Assembly: GCA_001602415.1 (NCBI GenBank)
Contig: CP012155.1
Coordinates: 1,978,223 to 2,042,222, forward strand
DNA from: Bacteroidetes bacterium UKL13-3
Lineage (GTDB): Bacteria > Bacteroidota > Bacteroidia > UKL13-3
DNA length: 64,000 nt
Reading direction: 5' to 3'
This document shows positions 46,545 to 54,793 of the stretch, one piece after another. Position numbers and translations under genes: made by a program. The first letter of the stretch is position 1. The number at the start of each line of letters is the position of its first letter. Below the pieces are notes generated by a model, which made no database searches, was not told the DNA's origin, and saw nothing but the letters and a program-made list of their open reading frames with translations.

Positions 46545-47945
46545 TTAGAATGTAAAAGCGTCACCTAAAGCAGGAATTTCAACATGGTTATAACCTTTAG
46601 CTTCGAGTTTAGTTTTAAAAATTAACTGAACTCCTTTTTCGCCATGCACTAAAAAAAGACGCTTAATCTTCTTTTTATTTTGACAACTTAGGTAAGTAAA
46701 AATTTCTTCATAATCAGCATGTGAAGAGTAATAATCAAGCGATTTTACTTGTGCCTTCACCTGTTTTTCCTCGCCAAAAATTCTTACCACTTTATTCCCC
46801 GCCTTTAATTGTCCTCCTAAACTTTCTGGCGTGCAATAGCCAACCATTAATATTGTATTTTGATGATGCTCAATATTATTTGAAATATGATGCTTTACCC
46901 GACCTGCCTCAGCCATTCCCGATGCCGAGATAATAATGCACGGCCCTTTCTTCTCGTTCAACAGTTTTGATTGCTCTACCTCAGTGATGTAGGTTAAATT
47001 TTTAAAACCAAATGGATCCGGATCTGCATGAATATAATTCACAAATTCTTGGTTATAGCATTCTTCATGTTTACGAATAACCGCAGTTGCTTTTACCGAT
47101 AAAGGACTATCAACATAAACCGGAATAGCAGGTAACTTTCCTTGATTTGCGAGTTTATCTAGAGAATAGATAAGTTCTTGCGTTCTATCCACACTAAAAG
47201 CAGGAATAATGAGTTTGCCCAAATTCTGCACACAGGTTTGGTTAACAATAGCTAATAATTCAATTTCTGTATCGGTAATTTTCGGATGTAGCCTATCTCC
47301 GTAAGTAGATTCCGAAATCAAAATATCACATTGACGAAAGGGTTGCGGATCGCGTAGAATGGGGTCGCCAAATTTGCCAATATCTCCGGTAAACGTTAAT
47401 TTATGTTTTCCCGTTTTTTCAGTTACATCTAAATGCACAGCACAGCTTCCTAACAAATGACCGGCATCTGTAAAATGAAAAGAAATTTCTTTATTAAGTT
47501 TCACGTGTTCATCATACCCCATAGGTTGCATTAAATCCATTGTTAACTCAACATCTTTAACATCATACAAGGCTTCCAATATTTCGTCACCACGTTTTTT
47601 CCTACGTTCGTTTACGCGTTTTAAATCTTCCGTTTGAATATGTGCCGAATCAAGCAACATGATTTCACACAATGAAATGGTGGCAGGATGAGCAAATATA
47701 ATTCCTCTAAACCCTTCTCTTACCAATCTTGGAAGCAATCCCGAATGATCAATATGCGCATGTGATAAAATTACATAATCTACCTCGTAAGGATTAAATC
47801 CGAAGTGTCGATTGGTTGTGTCCTTGTTTTGCAACTTGCCTTGAATTAAACCACAATCCAATAAAATTTTTGTACCCGTTTCGGTGGTAACTAGATGCTT
47901 GCTGCCGGTAACATACTGGGCTGCTCCAAAAAATTGTATATGCAT
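46545..47945 (-). CDS. MBL-fold beta-CASP RNA-processing exonuclease
   Basis: 466 residues from the ATG at 47945. The metallo-beta-lactamase fold carries the zinc motif LSHAHIDHSG (about 58-67), DAGHLLGS (about 150-157) and TGDIG. The beta-CASP insert and signature SASGMAEAGRVKHH (about 342-355) and the C-terminal RMMBL-like SSHADYEE/VHGEKG complete the CPSF/YSH1-like architecture. Such proteins cut RNA. The preceding codons to 47993 are excluded because a consensus promoter covers the region just upstream. Confidence 0.93.
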   Translation of the reverse strand: MHIQFFGAAQYVTGSKHLVTTETGTKILLDCGLIQGKLQNKDTTNRHFGFNPYEVDYVILSHAHIDHSGLLPRLVREGFRGIIFAHPATISLCEIMLLDSAHIQTEDLKRVNERRKKRGDEILEALYDVKDVELTMDLMQPMGYDEHVKLNKEISFHFTDAGHLLGSCAVHLDVTEKTGKHKLTFTGDIGKFGDPILRDPQPFRQCDILISESTYGDRLHPKITDTEIELLAIVNQTCVQNLGKLIIPAFSVDRTQELIYSLDKLANQGKLPAIPVYVDSPLSVKATAVIRKHEECYNQEFVNYIHADPDPFGFKNLTYITEVEQSKLLNEKKGPCIIISASGMAEAGRVKHHISNNIEHHQNTILMVGYCTPESLGGQLKAGNKVVRIFGEEKQVKAQVKSLDYYSSHADYEEIFTYLSCQNKKKIKRLFLVHGEKGVQLIFKTKLEAKGYNHVEIPALGDAFTF

Positions 47946-47968
47946 ATTTAGATGAAATCGTTTCCAAC

Positions 47969-47999
47969 CAAATGTAATTCCTCTGAACCACAACCCAAA
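47969..47999 (-). promoter_or_regulatory. Promoter of the beta-CASP nuclease gene
   Basis: On the minus strand TTTG (47996-47999), 19 nt, TACATTTG (47969-47976), then a 23-nt gap to the ATG. An exact match to the Bacteroidota -33/-7 consensus. Confidence 0.75.
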
Positions 48000-48085
48000 A
48001 CGCTAAATCAATTGTTTTTTGATAGCAGAAATGTCATACTTAACAGAATAACAGAAAATTAATATGCAATTAATAATCAAGTTGA

Positions 48086-48093
48086 TAAATTTG
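48086..48093 (+). promoter_or_regulatory. Start-proximal -7 box (TAAATTTG)
   Basis: Exact TAnnTTTG match 5 nt before the ATG of the PHP-like secreted protein; the -33 element is weak. Confidence 0.45.
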
Positions 48094-48098
48094 CTCTC

Positions 48099-49787
48099 AT
48101 GAAGCAATACATAAGTATTGCCCTATATATTTTATCCCCCTTACTTTTTTGCGCTAACAACTCCACTGCACAAGTGTTAAATTTCTATTACGGAAACTTA
48201 CATGCTCATTCCATTTATTCAGATGGAAACAGCGATAGTGCAACTTCTCATGCAAGTATTCCTTACCACAATTATCAATTTGCTAAAACTGCACAACAGT
48301 TTCATTTTTTAGGTATATCAGAACACAATCACAATGGCGCGGGCATGAAACGTATCAATTACGCAAAAGGATTGCAACAAGCAGATAGTGCAAACCAAAA
48401 TGGAACATTTGTAGCAATGTATGGAATGGAATGGGGCGTTATTGGTCCTCCGGGCGGACATGTTTTAGTTTATGGCATGAATCAATTAATTGGTTGGGAT
48501 ACTGTTTCGGGATTACCAAATTATGATGTATACAATGCCAAGAGTGACTATGCTGGTTTATTTACAAAAATTGCTCGCACACCAGGAGCTTTCGCTTCTT
48601 TTGCCCATCCTGCAACTACTGATTATAATAACTTATTTAGCACCTTAGTGAATCCAACATTTGATAGCGCAATTGTGGGTAGTGCCATTCGATCAGGACC
48701 TGCCTTCAGCGCAGACACAACCTACAGTAACCCTTCTACATCAACCTTTGAAACACGCTACAAAGATGCTCTCAAACAAGGCTATCATATTGGAGCAGTG
48801 CTTGATCATGATAATCATAATACAACCTTTGGAAAGATGGCTGCCAGCCGAACAGTTGTATTAGCACCTTCACTTACGCGAAATGATATAATGGATGCTA
48901 TTCGTAACAGGCGCACACAAGCAAGTGACGATTGGAATGTAAGGGTTTCTTTCACCATTAATGGAAAACCTTTAGGAACAATATTTACGGATACAGCTAA
49001 TCCACAAATTTCGGTAACAGTATTTGATCCCGATTTGGAAACAACTTCTAACATTACCATCATCTCTGGCATACCTGGAAGTGGTGTAAATCCAACAACA
49101 CTCACTTCAAGTGCAATAGGAAGTTTAAATTTTACACATACTATTGCCTTTGGAGCCAGCTATTATTATTACGCTGTTGTAACTCAAACGGATGGTGATA
49201 AGGTTTTTACAGCGCCAATTTGGGTAACAAAAGCTAGCATGCTTCCTGTAAAACTTACTGAATTTAAAGCAATAAAAAGAACAACAGGCGTTTCATGCAT
49301 ATGGACAACTGCCTCGGAATGGAATGCTGATTATTTTGGATTAGAGCGCAGCATTAATGGTAAAGATTTTATCACTATCGCTAAAATTAGTGCAACAAAT
49401 ACACAAACAACAACAACTTATGAATGGTTGGATGAAACACCGATGCAATCCTTAATGGTATACTACCGACTCAAACAAATTGATTTTGATGGTACAATTC
49501 ACTATTCAAATATTATTTTTATAAGAAGCGATGAAAAACAAATGAATGATGTGATAATATCTCCCAATCCGTTTGAAAGTGAAATAACCATTTCTTATTT
49601 AGAGGCTCCTAACCAAACTGTACAATACACTTTATATAATTCGATTGGGGAAAAGGTATATGAACATTTTGCGGATAATAGTGAAGATCACCTCATTTCC
49701 ATACCACCAGAACTGAATAGTGGAGTTTATACAATTACTGTTAAAAGCGGTGAATTTCACACATCAAAGCACCTCATAAAACTTTGA
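48099..49787 (+). CDS. Secreted PHP-like metallohydrolase with T9SS sorting domain
   Basis: 562 residues. A signal peptide (ends about NNSTAQ) leads into a PHP/CehA-like domain with metal-binding His and Asp residues in YGNLHAHSIYSDGNSD (about 29-44), GISEHNHNG (about 74), FASFAHPATTDYN and AVLDHDNHN (about 234). A beta-sandwich (about 280-375) and an LPVKLTEFKA...YYRLKQIDFDG linker follow, then a type A T9SS tail (ISPNPFESEI...HLIKL). CehA-type enzymes hydrolyse phosphoester or ester bonds; the substrate here is unknown. Secretion to the cell surface is inferred from the tail. Confidence 0.87.
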   Translation: MKQYISIALYILSPLLFCANNSTAQVLNFYYGNLHAHSIYSDGNSDSATSHASIPYHNYQFAKTAQQFHFLGISEHNHNGAGMKRINYAKGLQQADSANQNGTFVAMYGMEWGVIGPPGGHVLVYGMNQLIGWDTVSGLPNYDVYNAKSDYAGLFTKIARTPGAFASFAHPATTDYNNLFSTLVNPTFDSAIVGSAIRSGPAFSADTTYSNPSTSTFETRYKDALKQGYHIGAVLDHDNHNTTFGKMAASRTVVLAPSLTRNDIMDAIRNRRTQASDDWNVRVSFTINGKPLGTIFTDTANPQISVTVFDPDLETTSNITIISGIPGSGVNPTTLTSSAIGSLNFTHTIAFGASYYYYAVVTQTDGDKVFTAPIWVTKASMLPVKLTEFKAIKRTTGVSCIWTTASEWNADYFGLERSINGKDFITIAKISATNTQTTTTYEWLDETPMQSLMVYYRLKQIDFDGTIHYSNIIFIRSDEKQMNDVIISPNPFESEITISYLEAPNQTVQYTLYNSIGEKVYEHFADNSEDHLISIPPELNSGVYTITVKSGEFHTSKHLIKL

Positions 49788-49850
49788 GAAATAAGTGGAA
49801 TCAATATTTGAACACCGAGCCTAAAATCAATTACTCATTCACCTTTTTAC

Positions 49851-50639
49851 TCATTTGCTCTTGTTCCTTTTCGCCTCGTTCCAAAAAGCATCCATTTCAT
49901 CTAAAGTCATTTCGGTAAGTTTTCTATTTTGTTCCTTTGCCTTGGATTCGATGTACTGAAAACGCTCAATAAACTTTTGGTTCGTTTTTTCTAAAGCATC
50001 ATCCGGGTTGATATGGTATCTGCGGGCAACATTAATGAGTGAGAATAAAAAATCACCAAATTCATCTTCTGTTTTTGTTGATGTAATTTCCGCAGTAAAC
50101 TCTTCTTTCAGCTCTGCCAATTCTTCATCCACTTTAGCCCAAACCTCTTTAGCTGTAGGCCAATCAAAACCTACTTGTGCAGCTTTTTCCTGCATCCTTA
50201 GCGCCTTAACAATGCTTGGTGTTCCCTTAGCAACGCCACTTAATACCGATTTATTTCCTTCCTTAAGTTTGAGTTGCTCCCAATTTTCTTTTACTTCTTC
50301 GGCCGTTGAAACTTTTACATCTCCATAAATATGTGGATGTCGAGATATTAATTTATCGCATAAACTATTGCATACATCCGCAACATCAAATGCTCCTGTT
50401 TCGCTGCCTATGCGTGCGTAAAAAACAATGTGTAACAGTACATCGCCCAACTCTTTTTTAATTTCAGTTGAGTCATTTTTGAGAATAGCATCACTCAATT
50501 CGTAGGTTTCTTCAATAGTTAAATGGCGAAGACTTTCATTAGTCTGTTTCATATCCCACGGACATTTTTCCCTTAACTCATCCATAATATCGAGGAGACG
50601 GGAAAATGCTTCTATTTTTTGTTGTTTGGTAGCAGTCAC
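49851..50639 (-). CDS. mazG: Nucleoside triphosphate pyrophosphohydrolase MazG
   Basis: Hydrolyses (d)NTPs to monophosphates and pyrophosphate, limiting aberrant nucleotides. 262 residues with two MazG repeats: CPWDMKQTNESLRHLTIEETYELSDAI (about 23-50) with EKKELGD-type metal ligands (KELGDVLLHIVFYARIG), and a second one (about 140-250, EELAELKEEF, EDEFGDFLFSLINVARR). Start is GTG at 50639. Standard family length. Confidence 0.93.
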   Translation of the reverse strand: MTATKQQKIEAFSRLLDIMDELREKCPWDMKQTNESLRHLTIEETYELSDAILKNDSTEIKKELGDVLLHIVFYARIGSETGAFDVADVCNSLCDKLISRHPHIYGDVKVSTAEEVKENWEQLKLKEGNKSVLSGVAKGTPSIVKALRMQEKAAQVGFDWPTAKEVWAKVDEELAELKEEFTAEITSTKTEDEFGDFLFSLINVARRYHINPDDALEKTNQKFIERFQYIESKAKEQNRKLTEMTLDEMDAFWNEAKRNKSK

Positions 50640-50782
50640 AATTTGGTAATTTATTAGAGCAAATTAACGGCAATGGCACAAAGACACAAGGTTTTTTTAA
50701 CCGTAATGATGATCCGCAAAATAATTAAAGCAAGCAATAGAAGTGCGCTGTCTATTGTTAAGAAAGAGCTTATAAATAAAAT

Positions 50783-51076
50783 TTAACGGTGCTTGGCTTC
50801 AAACCAAAACGTTCCAAAAGGCAGAAACGACAGCACAAAAGCGTTAAGGGATTTGGTCCATTTCCAATTCAATTCAGTTGTTGCTTGAACCAGTGTGAGC
50901 AAAAATAGCACAAACAATAGTCCGTGAGCCATTCCTACTCGTTTCACCATTTCGGGTTGCCCGGCAAAATATTTCAGTGGCATGGCAATAAACACAAGTA
51001 CAAGGTAGGAAAGTCCCTCCAAAAAAGCGACCGCAAAAAAACGTCCTTCAGCGGTTTTTAAATTATATTTAAACAT
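50783..51076 (-). CDS. DUF3817 small membrane protein
   Basis: 97 residues with three hydrophobic spans and the family pattern GRFFAVAFLEGLSYLVLVFIAMPLKYF split over the first span, then AHGLLFVLFLLTLVQA and SFLPFGTFWFEAK. DUF3817 proteins are small integral membrane proteins of unknown role. A CACCTTCG box 7 nt before the ATG is a near-match to the start-proximal promoter pattern. Confidence 0.85.
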   Translation of the reverse strand: MFKYNLKTAEGRFFAVAFLEGLSYLVLVFIAMPLKYFAGQPEMVKRVGMAHGLLFVLFLLTLVQATTELNWKWTKSLNAFVLSFLPFGTFWFEAKHR

Positions 51077-51140
51077 AGTGCTGCGAAGGTGCCTTATTAT
51101 TTGTGGCTTTCAAACTTTGGTTGTTAAAAAAAGGTCATAA

Positions 51141-51168
51141 AAAAAACGAGTACCCTAATCGGTACTCG
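51141..51168 (-). terminator. Rho-independent terminator after the CAP-domain gene
   Basis: Stem CGAGTACC/GGTACTCG (51147-51154 with 51161-51168), 6-nt loop, then a T run on the minus strand. It lies just beyond the stop codon of the CAP-domain pseudogene. Confidence 0.88.
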
Positions 51169-51189
51169 CCTTCTATTAAAAGTACCGCT

Positions 51190-52166
51190 TTATGGATTGA
51201 AAACAGTTACATCATAAGTGTAACTCTTAGCCGAACCACCTACCATCACATTTGAAACTGTAACGGTGTATTTTTGGTCAAAATTTGAATTCAAATCAAC
51301 TCCTGTTGGTTCCCATACAATGGTATTATCACCTCCATAAGAAGAAGAAATTGATGTACGTGAAATCACAGTTGCAGGAACATTGGCTCCGGCTGCGTTT
51401 TTCATGGTTACGGTTGCATTGGTGAAATCAACTTGAAATGGATATGCTCCATAAGGCACACCCAACGACCAACGAGGATAAACAACCTGACGGGGTAAAT
51501 ATCCTTTAGGAGGCCAAGCAATATACTCGGGAGTTGCAGCTGGTAAGGCAAATGAAGATATGGAATTAATAACCCATAATGTTCCTGAACTTTCGGTGCA
51601 ACCAAATCCAAATTTAGATGCATTTGAAAACAAAATCCAACGCCTGTGGCCAACTTCTATGTTATTACTTCCTGCATCTTCCATCCACCCATCAATGTTT
51701 TAACATCTGACATGCCAAACGAAATATTGCCTTTGTTGGCAGCTAGGTAACCATCTTCGGTATAACATTTCCAAGTATTAGGAGGTGTATGACTTAATCT
51801 TCCATTCGCTTTTATCATCAATGCGTTGCGTTGGCATTTGGCATTTAAATCTGCCTCCATGGTAATTTTATCAATGGGTAATCCTGCCAATTTGCGGAAA
51901 TATTTAATGCGCAATAAGGTTTTATCCAATACATCTTGAGATAATGTTCCTTGAACACAATTAGCAATATTACCATTCCAAGAAAATGAGGTAACAGCCG
52001 AACCAACATACATATCCATGTAATCCTTTATTGCTTGTTCTTTGGCAGATAATGTCCAATTGCTAGTGGTAGTGGTAGTTCCGGAATTATCACTGCTATC
52101 CTTTTTAAACATTGAAAAAAATAACGATAACGATAATACTCCAATGAGTGCGTGTTTCTTATTCAT
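51190..52166 (-). pseudogene. CAP-superfamily lipoprotein gene with frameshift and lost lipobox cysteine
   Basis: Two overlapping frames together make one CAP-domain protein. The first (from 52166) covers the N-terminus through ...SDVKTLMGGW and then leaves frame near 51675. The second resumes with MEDAGSNNIEVGHRRWILF and ends at 51190. The HRRWILF motif and ALMIKANGRLSHTPP are typical of bacterial CAP/SCP domains. The break lies in the tandem TGGATGGA, where loss of one unit (4 nt) would explain the shift. The N-terminus reads LSLFFSMFKKDSSDNSG; related lipoproteins have Cys before KKD, so the lipid-anchor residue also seems lost. A TAATTTTG box 23 nt before the ATG is a likely promoter. Confidence 0.83.
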
Positions 52167-52242
52167 AGTTTTTACTTAAGGTTTGGTTTCAAAATTACGT
52201 TACAGACCAATATATCAATCAAGTAGTTGCATAAACCACTCA

Positions 52243-53577
52243 CTACGGCATGGGCATTTCAATTTGAAGGGAAAGATAAAATACTGCAATGGTTAATGCC
52301 GAAAAAGCCAAATACTCGCCAACAGCAGTGTACTGGCGAAATGCTATCCCTTCCATTTTGCAATAAATGGCTAACATAATTTTTTCTACCAAAAAAGAAA
52401 TAGCTGTTGCATAAGCAATACCTGTAATTCCAAATAGGTAAATAAACCAGAATGATAACAAGCAATTTATGATAAGGTAGTTAGAATAAATTAGGTAAAA
52501 TACCCTACTCTTCATGATACCCATAATAACGGTTTGCGGAAAAATCATTCGACCAATAATCAATAGCAAGTAGATATTGAAAATACGATAACCTTCAATA
52601 AGTTGCTCGTTGTAAGCATATTTAAACAAATACGGACTCAAAAACATGAGAAACATTGTGCCTGGGAACAACCAACGCATGAGTTTCTGACTGGCTCGTT
52701 TAAACTTCTCTAACCCTTCTTCCAGCAATCCGTCCTTATTAAACTTGGCTATTTCACCGCTATACACATTGCTTAATGAATTGGCCAAAATCAGAAAAAT
52801 TGGCAACTCGCGAGCTCCATACCTAAACATGGCAAATTCTTCTTCCGAAAAATTATATCCAATAATATAGCTGTTTATGTATTCCATGCTACCTGCGAGT
52901 AAAATGGAAAACATGTAGGGCCAAACTTTATTCATAAATTCTTGCATCAGCCTTGTATTAACGCTGATGGTTGAAAACTTCATGAGTAAAATAATGGTGT
53001 AATTAAACTTCACTAATGATAAAACCAACAATAAGTTGATGGCAAGATTAAGTGATTGCCTGAAGTAAAGAGGAATGCACAACAGCAAGATATGTGCTAA
53101 AAAAGTAATAATACCCCATCGAATTAACGACTTGTATTTTTCGTTGAGGTAAAAAATATAATCAGCAATATACGTTGGCGTATTGAGGAGCACCACCAAG
53201 GCAAACATGTTGTACAAATCAACATCTTTACCTTTTAATCGGCCTAGCACAACAATAACTACTGCGGCTAGTAACGAAAAGGCAATAAGCAAAACAAACG
53301 TATTGAAAAGCAACTTTTTACGCGTTTCCTCATCAGAATTATTATAATAAGGAATAAGTGTGTTGCAGATGGCCGAAACCCAGAAAAAAGTGAGGCTCGA
53401 AGTAACCAACATTAAATTCTCATACTGCCCAATTAAATGCAACCCATACTCGTGCTGATAGAGCATTGCAACTTTTGCCAATAGGATGGAAATGAGAAAG
53501 AAAGTACCAAACCGCAAAAACTGAAATGTTTGCAGACTGTTATACTTATTTAAACCTTGACTAAATGGTGCTTTCAA
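52243..53577 (-). CDS. Polysaccharide flippase-like membrane protein
   Basis: About 444 residues from a TTG at 53577, with 12-14 membrane spans; related to the oligosaccharide flippase/MATE-like superfamily that moves lipid-linked sugars across the inner membrane. Features: QTFQFLRFGTFFLISILLAKVAM at the N-terminus (first span) and repeated long hydrophobic helices throughout. An in-frame ATG at 53688 would add 37 residues but would sit 11 nt from the divergent dismutase start. The TTG gives the usual family N-terminus. No glycosyltransferase genes are adjacent, so the cargo is unknown. Confidence 0.8.
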   Translation of the reverse strand: MKAPFSQGLNKYNSLQTFQFLRFGTFFLISILLAKVAMLYQHEYGLHLIGQYENLMLVTSSLTFFWVSAICNTLIPYYNNSDEETRKKLLFNTFVLLIAFSLLAAVVIVVLGRLKGKDVDLYNMFALVVLLNTPTYIADYIFYLNEKYKSLIRWGIITFLAHILLLCIPLYFRQSLNLAINLLLVLSLVKFNYTIILLMKFSTISVNTRLMQEFMNKVWPYMFSILLAGSMEYINSYIIGYNFSEEEFAMFRYGARELPIFLILANSLSNVYSGEIAKFNKDGLLEEGLEKFKRASQKLMRWLFPGTMFLMFLSPYLFKYAYNEQLIEGYRIFNIYLLLIIGRMIFPQTVIMGIMKSRVFYLIYSNYLIINCLLSFWFIYLFGITGIAYATAISFLVEKIMLAIYCKMEGIAFRQYTAVGEYLAFSALTIAVFYLSLQIEMPMP

Positions 53578-53699
53578 ATTATTTCTTAGACACTTCAAAT
53601 AACCATATAGTTTCAGAATAATCAAAACCTTAAAATTAACACTTTGCACACATACACATTCTGCTTTGATTGTGTACATTCGAATCATAAATTACATAC

Positions 53700-54431
53700 A
53701 TGAAAAACCAACGTAGAGATTTCATAAAAACGGCAGCCATAATTTCAGCGGGTGGAATGTTAGCCGCAAAGGGCGCAAGCGGAACCATGAAAGAGTTAGT
53801 TGCCTTATTTCCGGCTAATAGTGCTTTTGAATTGCCACTATTAGGATATAGTTTTGATGCCCTCGAACCTTTTATTGACGCCCAAACGATGCAAATCCAT
53901 CACGATAAGCACCATCTGGCATACATTACCAAGTTAAATGAAGCAGTTGTTAAGGAAGTTTCTCTTCAAAACCAGTCATTAGAACAATTGGTAAAAAATA
54001 TCAGCAAACATCCAGAAAGCATTAAAACAGCCATTCGTAATCATGGTGGCGGACATTGGAATCATAGTTTTTTCTGGACGTTGCTCAAACCCAATACCAA
54101 GCCTTCCGAAAAAATGGAAAAAGTTATTACTGATAACTTCGGTTCAATGGAACAATTCAAAACTAATTTTGAAAAAGCAGCAATGAGCGTATTCGGCTCA
54201 GGTTGGGCATGGGTTATTAAAGATGGTGATAAGCTGGCCATAACCACTTCGGCCAACCAGGACAATCCGTTAATGGACATCAGTGCCAAACAAGGCACAC
54301 CAGTTATGGGACTGGATGTTTGGGAACACGCCTACTACTTAAAGTACCAAAACAAGCGTGCCGACTACCTTCAGGCATTTTGGAACGTACTGAATTGGAA
54401 CAAAGTAGAAGAATTATACACTACAAAGTAA
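53700..54431 (+). CDS. Fe/Mn superoxide dismutase with Tat-type signal
   Basis: Converts superoxide to oxygen and peroxide. 243 residues. The N-terminus RRDFIKTAAIISAGGMLAA matches a twin-arginine (Tat) export signal, so the folded metal-loaded enzyme is likely sent to the periplasm. The dismutase domain (about 40-240) has all four metal ligands: IHHDKHHLAY (first His), GGHWNHSFFW (second His) and DVWEHAYYLKY (Asp and His). Sequence alone does not settle iron versus manganese. A TACATTCG box lies 17 nt or so before the ATG. Confidence 0.93.
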   Translation: MKNQRRDFIKTAAIISAGGMLAAKGASGTMKELVALFPANSAFELPLLGYSFDALEPFIDAQTMQIHHDKHHLAYITKLNEAVVKEVSLQNQSLEQLVKNISKHPESIKTAIRNHGGGHWNHSFFWTLLKPNTKPSEKMEKVITDNFGSMEQFKTNFEKAAMSVFGSGWAWVIKDGDKLAITTSANQDNPLMDISAKQGTPVMGLDVWEHAYYLKYQNKRADYLQAFWNVLNWNKVEELYTTK

Positions 54432-54439
54432 GATTCCTA

Positions 54440-54469
54440 TTGACATATTTTAGAATTCTCTTACATTTG
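54440..54469 (+). promoter_or_regulatory. Promoter of tRNA-His
   Basis: TTG at 54440-54442, 19 nt, TACATTTG at 54462-54469; consensus match, 13 nt before the tRNA 5' end. Confidence 0.75.
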
Positions 54470-54481
54470 CACCATTAAAAT

Positions 54482-54556
54482 GGTGGTTTTAGCTCAGTTG
54501 GTTAGAGTGCCTGATTGTGGTTCAGGAGGTCGCGGGTTCGAGCCCCGTATCCCACC
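54482..54556 (+). tRNA. tRNA-His (GTG anticodon)
   Basis: Cloverleaf with D arm (AGCTCAGTTGGTTAGAGT), anticodon stem CCTGA/TCAGG around loop TTGTGGT (anticodon GTG) and T arm GCGGG TTCGAGC CCCGT. The extra G at 54482 opposite C73 is the His-specific G-1. In the acceptor stem, pairs 5:68 (T-C) and 6:67 (T-T) are mismatched, which is unusual. A promoter and a terminator frame the gene. Confidence 0.92.
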
Positions 54557-54566
54557 CAGAAAGAAG

Positions 54567-54596
54567 AAAGCTTCACTTAACGGTGAGGCTTTTTTT
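54567..54596 (+). terminator. Terminator after tRNA-His
   Basis: AAAGCTTCAC/GTGAGGCTTT stem with a 6-nt loop (TTAACG), then a T tract. Ends the tRNA transcript. Confidence 0.85.
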
Positions 54597-54601
54597 GTGC
54601 T

Positions 54602-54724
54602 ATTATTTCTGCAATAAATTCGGGTGATGGCCTACCTGATGGAACCTATTTTTGTATAGTTGAGTATTTAGATGAAAAAGAAAAACGAATTAAAATAGCC
54701 AAAGCTATCACCATTGCCCGTTAA
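54602..54724 (+). pseudogene. Possible fragment of a T9SS type-B sorting domain
   Basis: A short frame reads SGDGLPDGTYFCIVEYLD...KIAKAITIAR and stops. It resembles the final strands of the gliding-associated type-B C-terminal domain (usual pattern: LP-x-GTYFY...TI-x-R). No start codon or upstream part exists because the tRNA terminator lies immediately before it. Probably a leftover of a deleted gene. Confidence 0.45.
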
Positions 54725-54754
54725 CCGAAACAAAATCAAAGGCATCATTTTCAA

Positions 54755-54784
54755 TTGTCCTTTAACGTCAAAAAACTATATTTG
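54755..54784 (+). promoter_or_regulatory. Promoter of the chromate-transporter gene
   Basis: TTG at 54755-54757, 19 nt, TATATTTG at 54777-54784. The TTG start codon at 54794 is 9 nt beyond the box, so the leader would be only a few nucleotides. Confidence 0.65.
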
Positions 54785-54793
54785 GTTTCGTAA

